Assembly: GCA_029204225.1 (NCBI GenBank)
Contig: CM055097.1
Coordinates: 63,919,662 to 63,983,661, forward strand
Length of the DNA stretch: 64,000 bases
Direction of reading: 5' to 3'
Origin: Diphasiastrum complanatum
Taxonomy: Eukaryota > Streptophyta > Lycopodiopsida > Lycopodiales > Lycopodiaceae
In this document: positions 51,851-64,000 of the stretch, piece by piece
Numbering within the stretch: the first letter of the stretch is position 1
How the letters are laid out: each line of letters opens with the position of its first letter
Translations under genes and position numbers: made by a program
Notes under the pieces: model-generated
What the model saw: only the letters and a program-made list of their open reading frames with translations
What the model was told of the DNA's origin: nothing
Database searches by the model: none

Positions 51851-54800
51851 ATCCACGTAAGACATTTTAATTCTGCATTCTATTTCTCCATCTGATCTTT
51901 TGTCCCAGAGCAAAAGACATTAAGACCAACCAAACATGATATCATAAAATGAGTTATGAATGACACCAAACAACCGTAACAAAATGTGAGCATAAAACTG
52001 CTTCACATGGATAGTTTCAAAAATCCTACTGCGATAAAGCAAATGTAAAAAGTTCTTCCCCCTGTCTTTGTAGGTGCTGAGCTGAAATTGACCGGTTGAA
52101 TTTCTAATTACCTCTCTTTTAATTGTCTCTTCCGAGTCCTGCAAGCAAGGGCCTATAAAAACTATATATTTTTGCCAATAAATCGCTCTTTGAGCTACTG
52201 CCATGGGCTTCTTTACCCCTGTTAGCTATAAATTTTCTTCTTTTGTCCATGTCTTGCCCTGATATAACTGAAGTAGGATTGTTGAGATTAAAAGAGCCAC
52301 TCCTTTTACTGGTATTTAGGAAGAATTTGTCTTGGAGAGTGGAGAAGCTTGGTCTTTTGAGGAAATGCTCAATTTCTCTGATGTTGAAAACATCACCTTA
52401 GGAAGAAAGCATTGACTTGGTTTTGCAAAGAGGCGCCAGGAAAGAATCTAGACAAGTTATTCATCATAGAACATATTGCATGATCAAACCATATAACAGA
52501 GGAGTTACTTTTTAATTTGTCCCCGCATCAACAATGTCATTTAAAGAATTGTCCTTTCCAATTCCAGATTTAGGCTTGGTGATGCATATGGTTAAAGCCG
52601 TTTCGAAATTTCCTTTGATCCTAGGCCAAGTTTGTTAAGAAGAACAATGAGAGGGTTCGAATTTGTTCATTCAGATGATGGACTTTACTTTAGTCGATGA
52701 ATCAAATAAAAGGTAAAGGTTTGATAATACCCCAACCAAAGGATAGTCGGACTTACATCCCAAGGATGCAGAGAGAGAGAGAGAGTTAAAAGCATACACA
52801 TAGTTCCTCTTGGTTATGCAATACCCAACCCTTTGAAACCTTTATTAATAAGCCAACAAGGAAATATAAAGCTGAAAAATAAAATACAGTTTAGAACCCT
52901 AAAACAAAACTCATTTCAAGACATCCAGCTGGTACCTACCACCATCGCACAACACAAAACCACGCAAGTTAGTATGTGAGAAAGACATGTGTCAAAGCTG
53001 AATGTCAGTTGTTATCCATGTCCAAAACAAGCTTTACTACTTAACAATGTGATTATCTTTAAAAATTAGTCATAGTCCAAGTCTTTACATTTCAATCGTA
53101 TTTAAATCGATAGGTCATACCATTGTCTTACCATATCACGGTGAGTGCCATCCTGATCAGTTTATAGGTAATAGATCGTATCAATAAGCTAAATAACTGA
53201 TGAATAGGGTTGATCAGTTGATCGTTTGCAGGATTTGATATAGCAAGTAGGATGAGCGAGGACACACTCGTATAGGTATTAGGGCATATCCATACCATCC
53301 TAATCCTTATGACTATCAAAAAGTAGCAAGTCACACATTGGTGTCAAACCCCTGAGCATATCCATGCTTTCCAAAAGTATTCAAGCTCGGTTCCTAGTTT
53401 TAGTTGAGGTTTTCTTGAGGTCAATACTTGTAGCTGACCGTACGTTAGCATAGTTGACTGTCATATCATTAGAGTTGGCTAAGTATAGTTATAAGTAGGT
53501 GTTAGGGCAGTTCTGTGCCATGCTAACCCTTTATAACTACTAGTACTCTTTCGCATATCCATGCAATTAAAGAGTATTAAAGCCAAAACTATTGATGAGA
53601 AACCCAAATACCTTATTACGTAATATGTAATTTGTTACTCGACAACAATTGACCAATTTGTGTAAGGTTAATAACTTGCTATTGGTTTAGCAAGATGACT
53701 TGCTCCTAGTAGATATGTTATGTTGGAGCAGTATAATTGATGCTTTTCTATCGATGCTCTTAATTATCATTGGGGGCTTGACTCAACAATTCTTATGACA
53801 AAAAAGAATGGAAAAGACAAGAGTTTGTGTTATGACATAAAACGTCTAGTCTAACTACCAGCACTGGGTTGAAAAGTTCACAAAAGAAAAAATGAGGAGA
53901 ATACATGGCAAAGTAAGGAACGATGAAAAACAAGAAATGTAAGGTGAACCAACAATTTTTTTAAATGGCTTCTATTTGTATTTCTTTTGGATGGACAATA
54001 GGGGTGCTACTAGATATGGTCGGGTGATTTATTGGCCTTGCTCAATTTGTGGGCCTTTCGCATGTTTAGCTTCATGATTATGCTTGTGGCAACTGGATAC
54101 GATCCACACAAAATGATTTGCACAATGAGATGTGCATGTGAATTGTGAGTAGATGAGACCAAATGAAGAATGTATATTGTCAAGAGACCTCCTAGGGGCA
54201 CCATCTTTTCAACCTTGATGGATCTTGGAGGACAATGCTGTAGTGGCTCATTGCAGCATTACAACATTGAATGAGGGTGTCATGGTGGTATTGGTGATTG
54301 GTCTATAGGAGTTGCATATGAGGGTAGGGTTGATGGAGGAATTTGGGAAGGTTTTGGTTTGGCAATGCTTGATGTGTTTTGTTAGTATGCTTGATGCTTT
54401 TTTATGTGCACCAAAGGTTGTTGGTACTCGGCTAATTACTACACCTAAGTTTATTGTAGTTGTGAAGGTGAAGGGATGAATGAGGGTGGAACAAAGAAGA
54501 AGGATTCATGCATATGATTTAACTCCATAATGAATTTTTTATTTACAAACAAATTTAATGATGCCACACACCTACTATAAAATGAAGGGGAGGGCTACAA
54601 AAAAAATCACAAAAAATGGCCAAAATCCTTAACTTGGATATGTCCAATAAGGAAGACAAAATAAATGATTATTTTTCTCTTCAAAAGCTATTTCGTAAAT
54701 ATTCAATACATCCATATGTGAATGAGGGGGGGAGTTGAAAATAAAAGAGAGAAGAAATAAATCGGCATGCGAAGCACACGACATAAACTATAAATTGTCA

Positions 54801-57243
54801 TTTACAAAATTTTTCAGTTCTATGAATTTTACACACAAGACAGCCAAAACTTCAAACAACCATAACTTGAACTACAGTGGACCAAATTGGTTGTTGTAAA
54901 GCACAATACGAAGGGAGACCAAGTGATCAAGGTGCTTGCCATGTCACCTTGCCACCTCAGTTTCACACATGTGAGAACAGAGTCACCATAAATTTGTAGT
55001 AGGGCGCACTTTCAAGGAGAGTATTTAAGCAAAATCATGCAATCACCAACCTAGCACCCAAGGGGACATTACCCATCTTAAACAGTCTATTAGACTTATG
55101 TGAAGCCTTCCATTAAGGTCCAGAGATGCAGAATGGATTGAGAATGAATTTCAACTTGTGGGAGGGTGCTTTAGTTAAAAACTTAATGGAGATGGGGCAC
55201 AAGCCTCCAGCAACCAAATCACAAGTCTGATAGCTTTTTGGAAGGCCAAAAAGAGTGAAAATTAGGCTAGATGACTCCATGCGTGAACCACTTGTGGATG
55301 TGTAGCAAGAAATCTCCCGGTCCCCAAAAGCAGCAAATTTTAGCCCTTTTTGGCCTTCCTACACCCTCAATACATTGAAATCTTTGCTTTAACTTTATGG
55401 ACAGCTTCAAAAGACAGTGATTAATCCTCTACCAAGACCTACTAGGCGTCTTATAGCAATATGTAACCAAATTTGTGAAAAAACTTGCAAAAACCATAAA
55501 TTTTAGGAATATTTTTGGTTTTTTTTTTCACTACATAAAACCGATTTTTTCCTCATGCAACCCCATGCCGCTCACATACATGGATAGCCATTAATGATGT
55601 AATGTTGTTGGAGTTTGGTTGTTACTATCACCTCACCCCCAAGCCATGAGATAGGAGAGAAGTGTAGAGAGAGAAAAATTGGCAATGAATCACCAAAACA
55701 GGAATAGAGATGGGTGAGTTGGCACTAGGCTATATAGCCTAAAGCCTCCCTGTGCATGTGCCCATGCAAGCCTCGAACTCCCCAAAAGTGCCTTTCATTG
55801 CTATTGATACTCTACACATGCATTAGCAATCCTAAACCCATGTACTAACTCCACTTAGTGTGTCTGGGCCCTTCCAAGGTTATTAATTACATTACTGGCC
55901 TCGTATGGAATAACGTGTCGTAATCAATAATCTCGAGTATTGGAGTATCATGTCTCTGAGTCTAGGATTATGCCGAATCCTATATGCAGGACTTGGACAT
56001 AACAGGTAACGTCCTAGTTCTATTTAGGATTTCCATTGATTTTTCCACTGCATTTTCATACATATAAGGAAATGGAACAAAGTAAGGGCTTGATAGCCTT
56101 TCAAGTGCTAGTTTTCTAACAAGGTGTATACATACAAAACATGGATTATGTTGTGCCATTAGCATAAAGATGTGAAGTAAGCCAATCTCTTTCTCACTCA
56201 TTTGCGAGTAAGATTAATGTCTACCGTGTAGCCACTTAATATTTTTCAAGTAGTTAGTTGCTATACTTTTGCATAGACAGACATGTGCATGAATGATATC
56301 TTCATATGTATGTTGAAGTCTATTACTTTTTTTGAAACATTTTTTGCATCGTTGCCGCATCCCCGTTTATTCTATTACATTACTATTTTTTTTTGCACAT
56401 AGCCATGAGAGAGTGCATCCAATGACCACCATAGGAGCAAGTCGACATATGAAGATTACATCGCTGATCTGGTAGCATCCATGTTGCCCGAACAAAGGGT
56501 TGAAATTTTGAATTGTTGACCACACTGTGAAATTCCACAATGTTCACACTTGTGGGGAACCACTGAAAATGTGTGAAGGTTCTTTACAAAGTTTTATGTT
56601 AGTACATAGACCACATGGAGAGTGAAATTCACAATCTACTTCAAGAATCTAAGGCTAGATCACAATCTAAAATGCTATTGATCAAAGCAAGACTATTTCC
56701 ACACATGTGGTGAAAGTACAAAAGCAATAAATGTATGAAAATTACTTCAAACTCGGGTTAGAGAGAGAATAGCAATACAAGCAAATTAGTTCTAGATCCA
56801 AGTTGACATTATGATAACATCAATGCTTGATTCTTCATTAACATTGTGAGAGAACTCACATTACATATATAGGAGAGGATGTAGCTCATGGTAGTACTAG
56901 CATGCAACCATAATTCTCCACCTCTAAAAGTGTATTCTATCAAAATATTGACACCTATCACTATGCATGCATGATTATTCACCTACTTTCACCTACTTTT
57001 TACATGTGGCAATTTTTCAACTTCAAATGTACAAATTCTACTTGCATGTGTCCCTTACAACTTTTGCATGCCTTGCATGTTACATTGGAAATCTTGGACA
57101 TAATGCATATGTAGTACCTCGAGTTTCTACTAGCCCAAATTTGGCCATTTCTTGATCTAGATCTATATATGCATGTCACATATGACAAACTAGACTTTTG
57201 CATGTGATGCCAACTCGAGTTCCTACAAGGCCATTTTTGGCAT
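51851..57243. other. Long unassigned AT-rich stretch
   Basis: 5.4 kb without a supportable gene. An imperfect duplication of about 235-bp spacing, with shared words such as ATAGGT-TTAGGGCA and GCATATCCATGC, lies at 53,265-53,580. Short frames (51,920-52,204; 53,128-53,334; 55,980-56,201) have no recognised domain. It may consist of old, unrecognisable repeats. Confidence 0.45.
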
Positions 57244-57750
57244 TTGCAAGTTGTAACACTACATGCACATTGTAAACCTTCATCAACCCCTAAAGTCAAG
57301 ATGGATGGCTTTTTGATTTTCAACACACAAGAAGGCACCATAGGTGGCCCTTCATCTCCACCTCCTAGCTTCGAGTCCACTTCCAACCCTCATCACAATC
57401 TGAATGCCAATATAGTGAGGGATGAAAAAGGCTCAATTTTGATTAATAAATTACATTTCTTATGTTCCCATTATTTTGGGACAAGATTATTTAAAACATG
57501 GAATGACCAATCTGGAGAATCAAAATCCAAGATTATGCAGGAGTTTCTGGACGAATTCCCATAAAAAAATGAGTTTGATCCAAGAGCCATATAAAAAACT
57601 ATGAGCAAATGGATTCGACGTAAGAGGGATGCCATGTGCAAGCAAGTCAAAGTCTACTTGGTGTTCCAAGGCCGATTGGAAGGCCTGGTAGGTCCAGAGC
57701 ACGTGGCATCTACGAGTGATGATGACCACAATGCATCTGACAAAGAGTAG
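57244..57750 (+). pseudogene. Possible En/Spm (Transposase_24-type) transposase remnant
   Basis: On the plus strand a Pro/Ser-rich segment (GGPSSPPPSFESTS) leads to a W-N-D-Q-S, then K-I-MQEFLDEFP, NEFDPRAI, then KWIRRKRDAMCKQ arrangement. It is interrupted by stops at 57,562 and near 57,592. The pattern (helix with FLDEF, short gap, then W-R-x-K-R) resembles the conserved core of the plant Ptta/En/Spm accessory transposase domain (PF03004). The acidic tail STSDDDHNASDKE is also reminiscent. Identification is from pattern only and is tentative. Confidence 0.4.
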
Positions 57751-57786
57751 TACTCTATACTATAGTTTTTTTTCCTTTGGATGTGT

Positions 57787-57787
<1 letters not shown>

Positions 57788-57840
<53 letters not shown>
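57788..57840. repeat. (TG)n microsatellite
   Basis: An uninterrupted GT/TG run of about 50 bp. Confidence 0.97.
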
Positions 57841-57842
<2 letters not shown>

Positions 57843-60800
57843 TTTGGGAGAAATTTGCAAAGCATGTAATGCTCATCAATATGCATTAAGGTCTTCCATG
57901 AGGATCAACAATCATTGATGGAGGATTGGGTGTTAGCATCATCTCCTCCAAGTTGTTTCAAGCTTGGGAAATGACTCACATGGTGGAATGTCCATCAGTC
58001 CAATGTAAAGCCTACAGGCTTAGCAAAAGAGGTACATACCAAGGTAGCTATTATTCGGTTCATACTCGATCTTGTCATCCTAGATATACTCGAGTCTCTC
58101 CAATCTTACATGTGTGGACTTAAAAATCCTTGCAAATGCAAATGATGAACATAGAGATGGTACGACACAAATCAACACACATGGAATGGAGTGTGGAGAT
58201 TAAAATGTCTTGCATAGGCCATATATTGAGTATGTGCAAAATGTAAGCCATTAGAGATGTAACTCAACTCAGTCGACTTGTTACCATCCTTGTTCTTTTT
58301 GGAAAATGCAATCATGGACTAGGAGACTACACAAATGATGTGATTTTGTACATCAAATGTTCGATGCATGTGGATAGTGAATCAACAATTAAGTGCCAAA
58401 ACCTGATATTCTCTCAAATATTTGGTTGGATCAAGCATGCATGATAATAATGCAACAAGAGTTGGGACAACTTGAACAAGAGAGGGTTCTATTGGAGCAA
58501 GTTTAGAGTGCATCAACTCCAACTCTAGAACCACCTTTTTGTATTTCCATCAATGGAAATGAGCAGACTATCTTATTTATAGATTTGATACTATGGCACA
58601 GGGAAATGAAAACCATGTCTCAATCATCAATGAGCCATCATGAGCATTTGATAATATCTATAACTGACGTCACCCAAAGCTACAATTCATAGTACAGAGT
58701 ATTCAATTATGCAATTCATGTATTTTCAAATTTAACTAATGGTAGATCATTGTGCAAAATTTAAAGACTATAGCACTAGCATATAGGTTTATATGTTTTG
58801 TGTGTTTTAGTTGTTCTACAGATTGAAGGTCTACTTATTATTCATGTCTTCTTTAACTTTTGACTCTATTGATTGTGCATAGGTGCATTTCATGGATGTA
58901 GTTATACATTGTTGTAGTGCTTGCTTTGTTTACACATTGACTAAGGAGAGGCCAATCTATTTTTTTAAAGAAGAAACTTTAGCTACATAGTCATTCACAA
59001 CCATTAAAAATGAGATGGCTAGATTTCAAGACTTCACCACCTAAATGTGTGATCTTTGGTGGAATTATTTTTCAAGCAAGGTTGCATTTTTCAACTAAGA
59101 ATTTGCGATCTATTCTTGCTTGATCATGGTAGTCATGGGACATGGACAATTCACTATTGAATGCGTATGCCAAATTTATAATTATGATTTCTAAACCACA
59201 TAGTCATTTATTCACTTTTCCCCTTATAAAATTCAAAGGAGCTAGTCTGTCTAGATAAACTTTTAATTTACATGTTACAACATACATTAGTGTGATTCAC
59301 AATTATAAATATGACAACACATAAACATGGGCTAATTCTTAGTTTGCCAAAGGGAAGAGCCTGGAGGAGTGGGACCTTGATAACATCCAAACTTCTTGAG
59401 TAAGTCATGCATATAGGCTCTATAACTTACTAATATTGTATATACATTACAACTATGAATCCTAAGCTTTCGTGGTGAAGTGCCTTCACATGAAAAGATC
59501 CACTAAGGTCATGATTTGTACAATATTAATTAATGAAATTATAAGAGACAAGACAATCTAAAAAAAAGAATGCACCTATACGAACAATGAATGTTCAGAG
59601 TTGTTGCCAAGTTTTTTGTTGGTATACTTGAAATAATATTGTGTTTTGTTTAATTATAACTTGATGCTATGTTCCTCGCATTGATTTGTCATTTTTCTCC
59701 CCCCCTCAAATCTATAAAACTCATACAAGAAGGTACAAATACAAGATTGAATATCATAGTAGCCTAGATCTTTGAATAAGTCCCAAGAGTTTTAGGAAGA
59801 TTTAAAGAAGCATCTACGTCATTACTTTCCTAAGGTGTGTCTACACATATTCTTTCCTAAGGTGTGTCTACACATAATCTTTCATAGTTGGGAGGAAGGA
59901 CTTACATATGGATAAATTCATGGCATTGCTTTTACAACAAAAGAATATATAAAAATAAAAAGATATGCACATTGTAATGAGAATTCTCAATAAAACAAAT
60001 ATTTAGTATAAATTGCAAATTTTGTTACAAGAAAATGCAAACCCTATAAACTAAGAATGTTTAAGTGGTTGGTGCTTGTGAGCCCAAATTATGCATTAAT
60101 GTTTTAAGCTTTCTTTTTAGATACAAATTCTCATTGACTACACAACAATGTCATCCCTAGAATAGTCGTTATATAAAAACAAAAGCTTTTAAGAAAACTT
60201 TTATTAGACACAAAGCAAAGATCATCGAGTGGTCATTAGCAAACATGTACAAAGCTTACGAGAATATTATGATAGCAACACTCTTTTTTTCTACCCATCT
60301 TCATAAACAAGTTAGGAATCAATGATGGGAGCATTCACTTAATGTCACAACAATACGTTACTAAAAATGATGACTATATGACCTCAACAAGTTGAATGTT
60401 CAACTATCAAATATGTGTTTTAAATAATAGCTTGCTCGCACATCCCATGTAGGATGTCTCGACACGCATTAGCTAGAAGTCAAAGCTAATAAGTAGATCT
60501 TGATTGTGATCAAATTATTTTTCTGACATTCTATGATTCTCCCTAAAATTTTTAGCTAATATCTTAAACATAATGTGTGACCCACATTTTTACTTCTTTC
60601 TATAACCTAGTTATTGTTGTCTTTGGAAAAAACAAAAATATATAAGTAAAGCACGCTAATAAAGTATTCCAATCATTTGTTTGTTATGATGAGTAGAATC
60701 TATTTGCAATTTGATAGCTACATGTTCTAATATGTACAAGAGTTTCAATATCTAGCCTCCTTATATCATGTACCGTTTCCTTGAATAGTTTGACATAAAA

Positions 60801-60857
60801 CTTTGTTTTGATTATTGTGGATGGTTCTAATGTTAAACTAGAAAATGGTGTTTTCTT
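57841..60857. other. Unassigned AT-rich stretch
   Basis: 3 kb without a supportable gene. A tandem duplication of CTTTCCTAAGGTGTGTCTAC with flank occurs at 59,824-59,876. Confidence 0.5.
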
Positions 60858-61720
60858 TTATATTTCCTTATAATCTAGTAAACATGGTGAGGACTTACAA
60901 GGAAAACAACAAATCATTAGGTTTGTAGAATGAGACAACATCTTGAAATAGCTATTAAGAAACATCCAAAATTGTGTCACCTTCTGCCAAGGTGGGACAA
61001 TTCCCTTGGGAACAAAATCCCCATGTGACATGTACTCTGAGGCCACACCGCCCTTCTTGCATTTGAGCTTTCTAATCACCTTGGCTGAGGCTGTTTTGGA
61101 GGGTGTCGATCTACCAGTTGCATTTGTGCAAATGGAATAGTTTTCTTAGTAATTTTCTTCGTAGGCCTTGAGATAAGTTTTGGAGTGTCAGATAATTTGG
61201 ATGGGATTCTTGTAGGTGGGTTGGCTGGGCTAAAGTCTATATTGTTATACCATAATAACACTTCCAACCAATAAATGGCTTTTCTCTTGTATCAATTCCA
61301 TTCTAATGGTGTCATATGACTTAGCCCGGGGATTGAGAAATTGTGTTCATTGATATCTGGTTCAAGCTCTAGCATAAATTTTGCATTTTTTGCCTTGGGA
61401 GAGTGAGGTGGGGTGGGGTCCTTGGTTGGGATTAGTGGATGATTCCACTCAAGATCTAAATAATGTGGGATATCGTTGTTCGTATACTCTCATCATTCCT
61501 CAAGTGTAATCACCTGACTTACTTCAATTGCATCCAATTCACTATCACCAATAGATCCAAAAGAACGCCATTGCACTTGTATCATATAATTGGGGAGCTC
61601 TACGATGTGGTTATTGGATTCATTTCCACATCTTTGCTTGTGTTGCTCAAAACTTCATCTTCATTGGCAATGTTAGAATGTGACTATAAACAATCACTCA
61701 AATGATTTACGGTTAGTTCA
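60858..61720 (-). pseudogene. Degenerate ORF of unknown identity
   Basis: On the minus strand, protein-like sequence can be followed from about 61,720 to 60,858: VELPNYMIQVQWRSFGS, SELDAIEVSQVITLEE, two adjacent stops (TGATGA near 61,492), PHYLDLEWNHPLIPTKD, MTPLEWN, then an open frame at 61,267 (NPPTRIPSKLSDTPK, a Lys-rich KKITKKTIPF). A frame change near 61,090 leads to KLKCKKGGVASEYMSHGDF, ending in a Cys-containing tail. Composition is that of a real but decayed gene. No domain is recognised; it could be a transposon gene or a host pseudogene. Confidence 0.45.
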
Positions 61721-61909
61721 GGCAATCGATAGTGGCTAAGGCCTCCATCCAATCTACAACTTTTATAAAACTCAACACAATTGAAGTACTATAGTGCAAG
61801 TGTGGAACATACTTGTTTTGTAAACATGTTAAAAAAAAAATTCAAATTAAGAGAATAGTGCACAATTGAATCACTACTAGAATTCAAGGTTCTTAAAATT
61901 TTGTAACAA

Positions 61910-63479
<1,570 letters not shown>

Positions 63480-63889
63480 GTCAGGCAGCCGCTCCGATAA
63501 ATCGCACCGCTCCGATCTCTCCACGTGTCCTGACAACCGTTAGGATTGAGCAGCACGAGGGTGATCTAAAAGTGACTGTGCGATGCCAGGCACGTGGTAA
63601 GAGAGCTCATCCGACGGTGCGGGATAAACTTCTCCCTCCTCGGGCCCTCCGGGAGCTTAATGACACCAGGACTCTATATGTGTGAGCAGCTGGATGTTTG
63701 CCACGTGTCATTATGCAATGTGTGTTCTTTTCAATGGTCAATCTGAACGTGCTCTCTGAGATCCAACGGTGGGAAGCTTAAGATCTTAGCGTGCCATATC
63801 TCTCTCTCTCTGTCTCTCTCTCTCTCTGTCTCGCTCTCTTGCTCTCGATGCTGCTGCTATCGTAAGCAGAAGCTCTCTGTGCAGCAGCG
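63480..63889 (+). promoter_or_regulatory. Putative promoter with three ACGTG boxes and CT-rich leader
   Basis: G-box/ABRE-like cores occur three times: CCACGTGTCC near 63,521, GGCACGTGGTA near 63,590 and GCCACGTGTCA near 63,700. A TATA-like CTCTATATG lies near 63,672, followed by a CT-rich run (63,799-63,848) typical of plant 5' leaders and an ATG at 63,890. Clustered ACGTG elements often bind bZIP factors and respond to abscisic acid; that is inference here. Confidence 0.55.
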
Positions 63890-63976
63890 ATGGAGGGAGG
63901 TTGTTGCTCGGCAGACGATGGTGGGGGAGCCTCCGAAGAGCCCACATTGAATGCTGCAGTGGCTGAGAGGCCGCAG
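63890..63976 (+). CDS. First coding exon of an unidentified gene, running off the window
   Basis: The ATG at 63,890 follows a CT-rich leader and a CAGCAGCG context. It encodes 29 residues, Gly-, Cys- and Glu-rich at first (MEGGCCSADDGGGASEEP), then LNAAVAERPQ. The frame would stop at a TAG 9 bases later, but CCGCAG|GTGGGC at 63,974-63,979 is a good 5' splice site in phase 0, so the exon probably ends at 63,976. The short exon has no recognisable domain and the gene cannot be named. Confidence 0.55.
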
Positions 63977-64000
63977 GTGGGCGGTTAGCAGGGAGTAGCC

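Noticed and set aside
57654-57860. 68-residue minus-strand frame rich in Thr-His
   Set aside because: Translation of the TG microsatellite.

Overview
The window is repeat-rich plant nuclear DNA. Evidence for this is nested Ty1/Copia and Ty3/Gypsy LTR retrotransposons, priming sites for plant initiator tRNA-Met and (degenerate) tRNA-Asp, a plant RRP1/Nop52 gene, CT-rich plant 5' leaders and GT/AG introns. A non-angiosperm vascular plant (fern or lycophyte) fits the divergent RRP1 and the unfamiliar transposon proteins, but that is a weak inference. Only two stretches look like ordinary host genes: an RRP1-like gene at 21.8-23.7 kb (+) and the first exon of an unidentified gene at the right edge (63.9 kb, +). 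A third candidate at 29.1-30.5 kb (-) has convincing introns but carries a frameshift and a stop.

Left third (1-17.5 kb): Copia debris. A Copia RNase H tail (+) is followed by two fused minus-strand Copia fragments, A (integrase-RT-RNase H) and B (gag-integrase-RT). Next comes an unfamiliar plus-strand ORF (6.27 kb) fused to C, a Copia gag/protease that runs into a non-Copia coding region. Then there is another minus-strand RT/RNase H fragment (F). At 10,687-16,969 lies a complete chromodomain Gypsy (H) with 530-bp LTRs and a CTACT target duplication. It sits inside the RNase H of an older Copia (G), has lost its RT core, and carries a solo LTR (AATGT duplication) exactly at its polypurine tract/LTR junction.

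Middle (17.5-33 kb): unassigned sequence, a Tourist/Harbinger-like MITE (TTA duplication), the RRP1-like gene, a Copia fragment at 27.2-27.8 kb, and a minus-strand block of two co-oriented unrecognised genes (29.06-32.2 kb) ending in a pair of 363-bp direct repeats.

Right-middle (33-52 kb): one long minus-strand Tat-like Gypsy (I) interrupted by two Copia-superfamily elements. D (34,346-39,819, +) is an autonomous-type Copia that is now broken. E (42,522-48,589, -) has 655-bp LTRs, a perfect GTTGT duplication, an initiator-Met primer site and a 13-bp polypurine tract identical to D's. E encodes gag and protease like D, but its integrase, RT and RNase H are replaced by a roughly 480-residue unrecognised region that is also conserved in C. 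This gag-protease-plus-novel-region family, apparently a non-autonomous partner of D-like Copia, is the most interesting system in the window.

Right third (52-64 kb): mostly unassigned AT-rich sequence with microsatellites, a possible En/Spm-type transposase remnant (57.2-57.7 kb), a degenerate unknown ORF (60.9-61.7 kb, -), and a promoter with three ACGTG boxes leading into the terminal exon.
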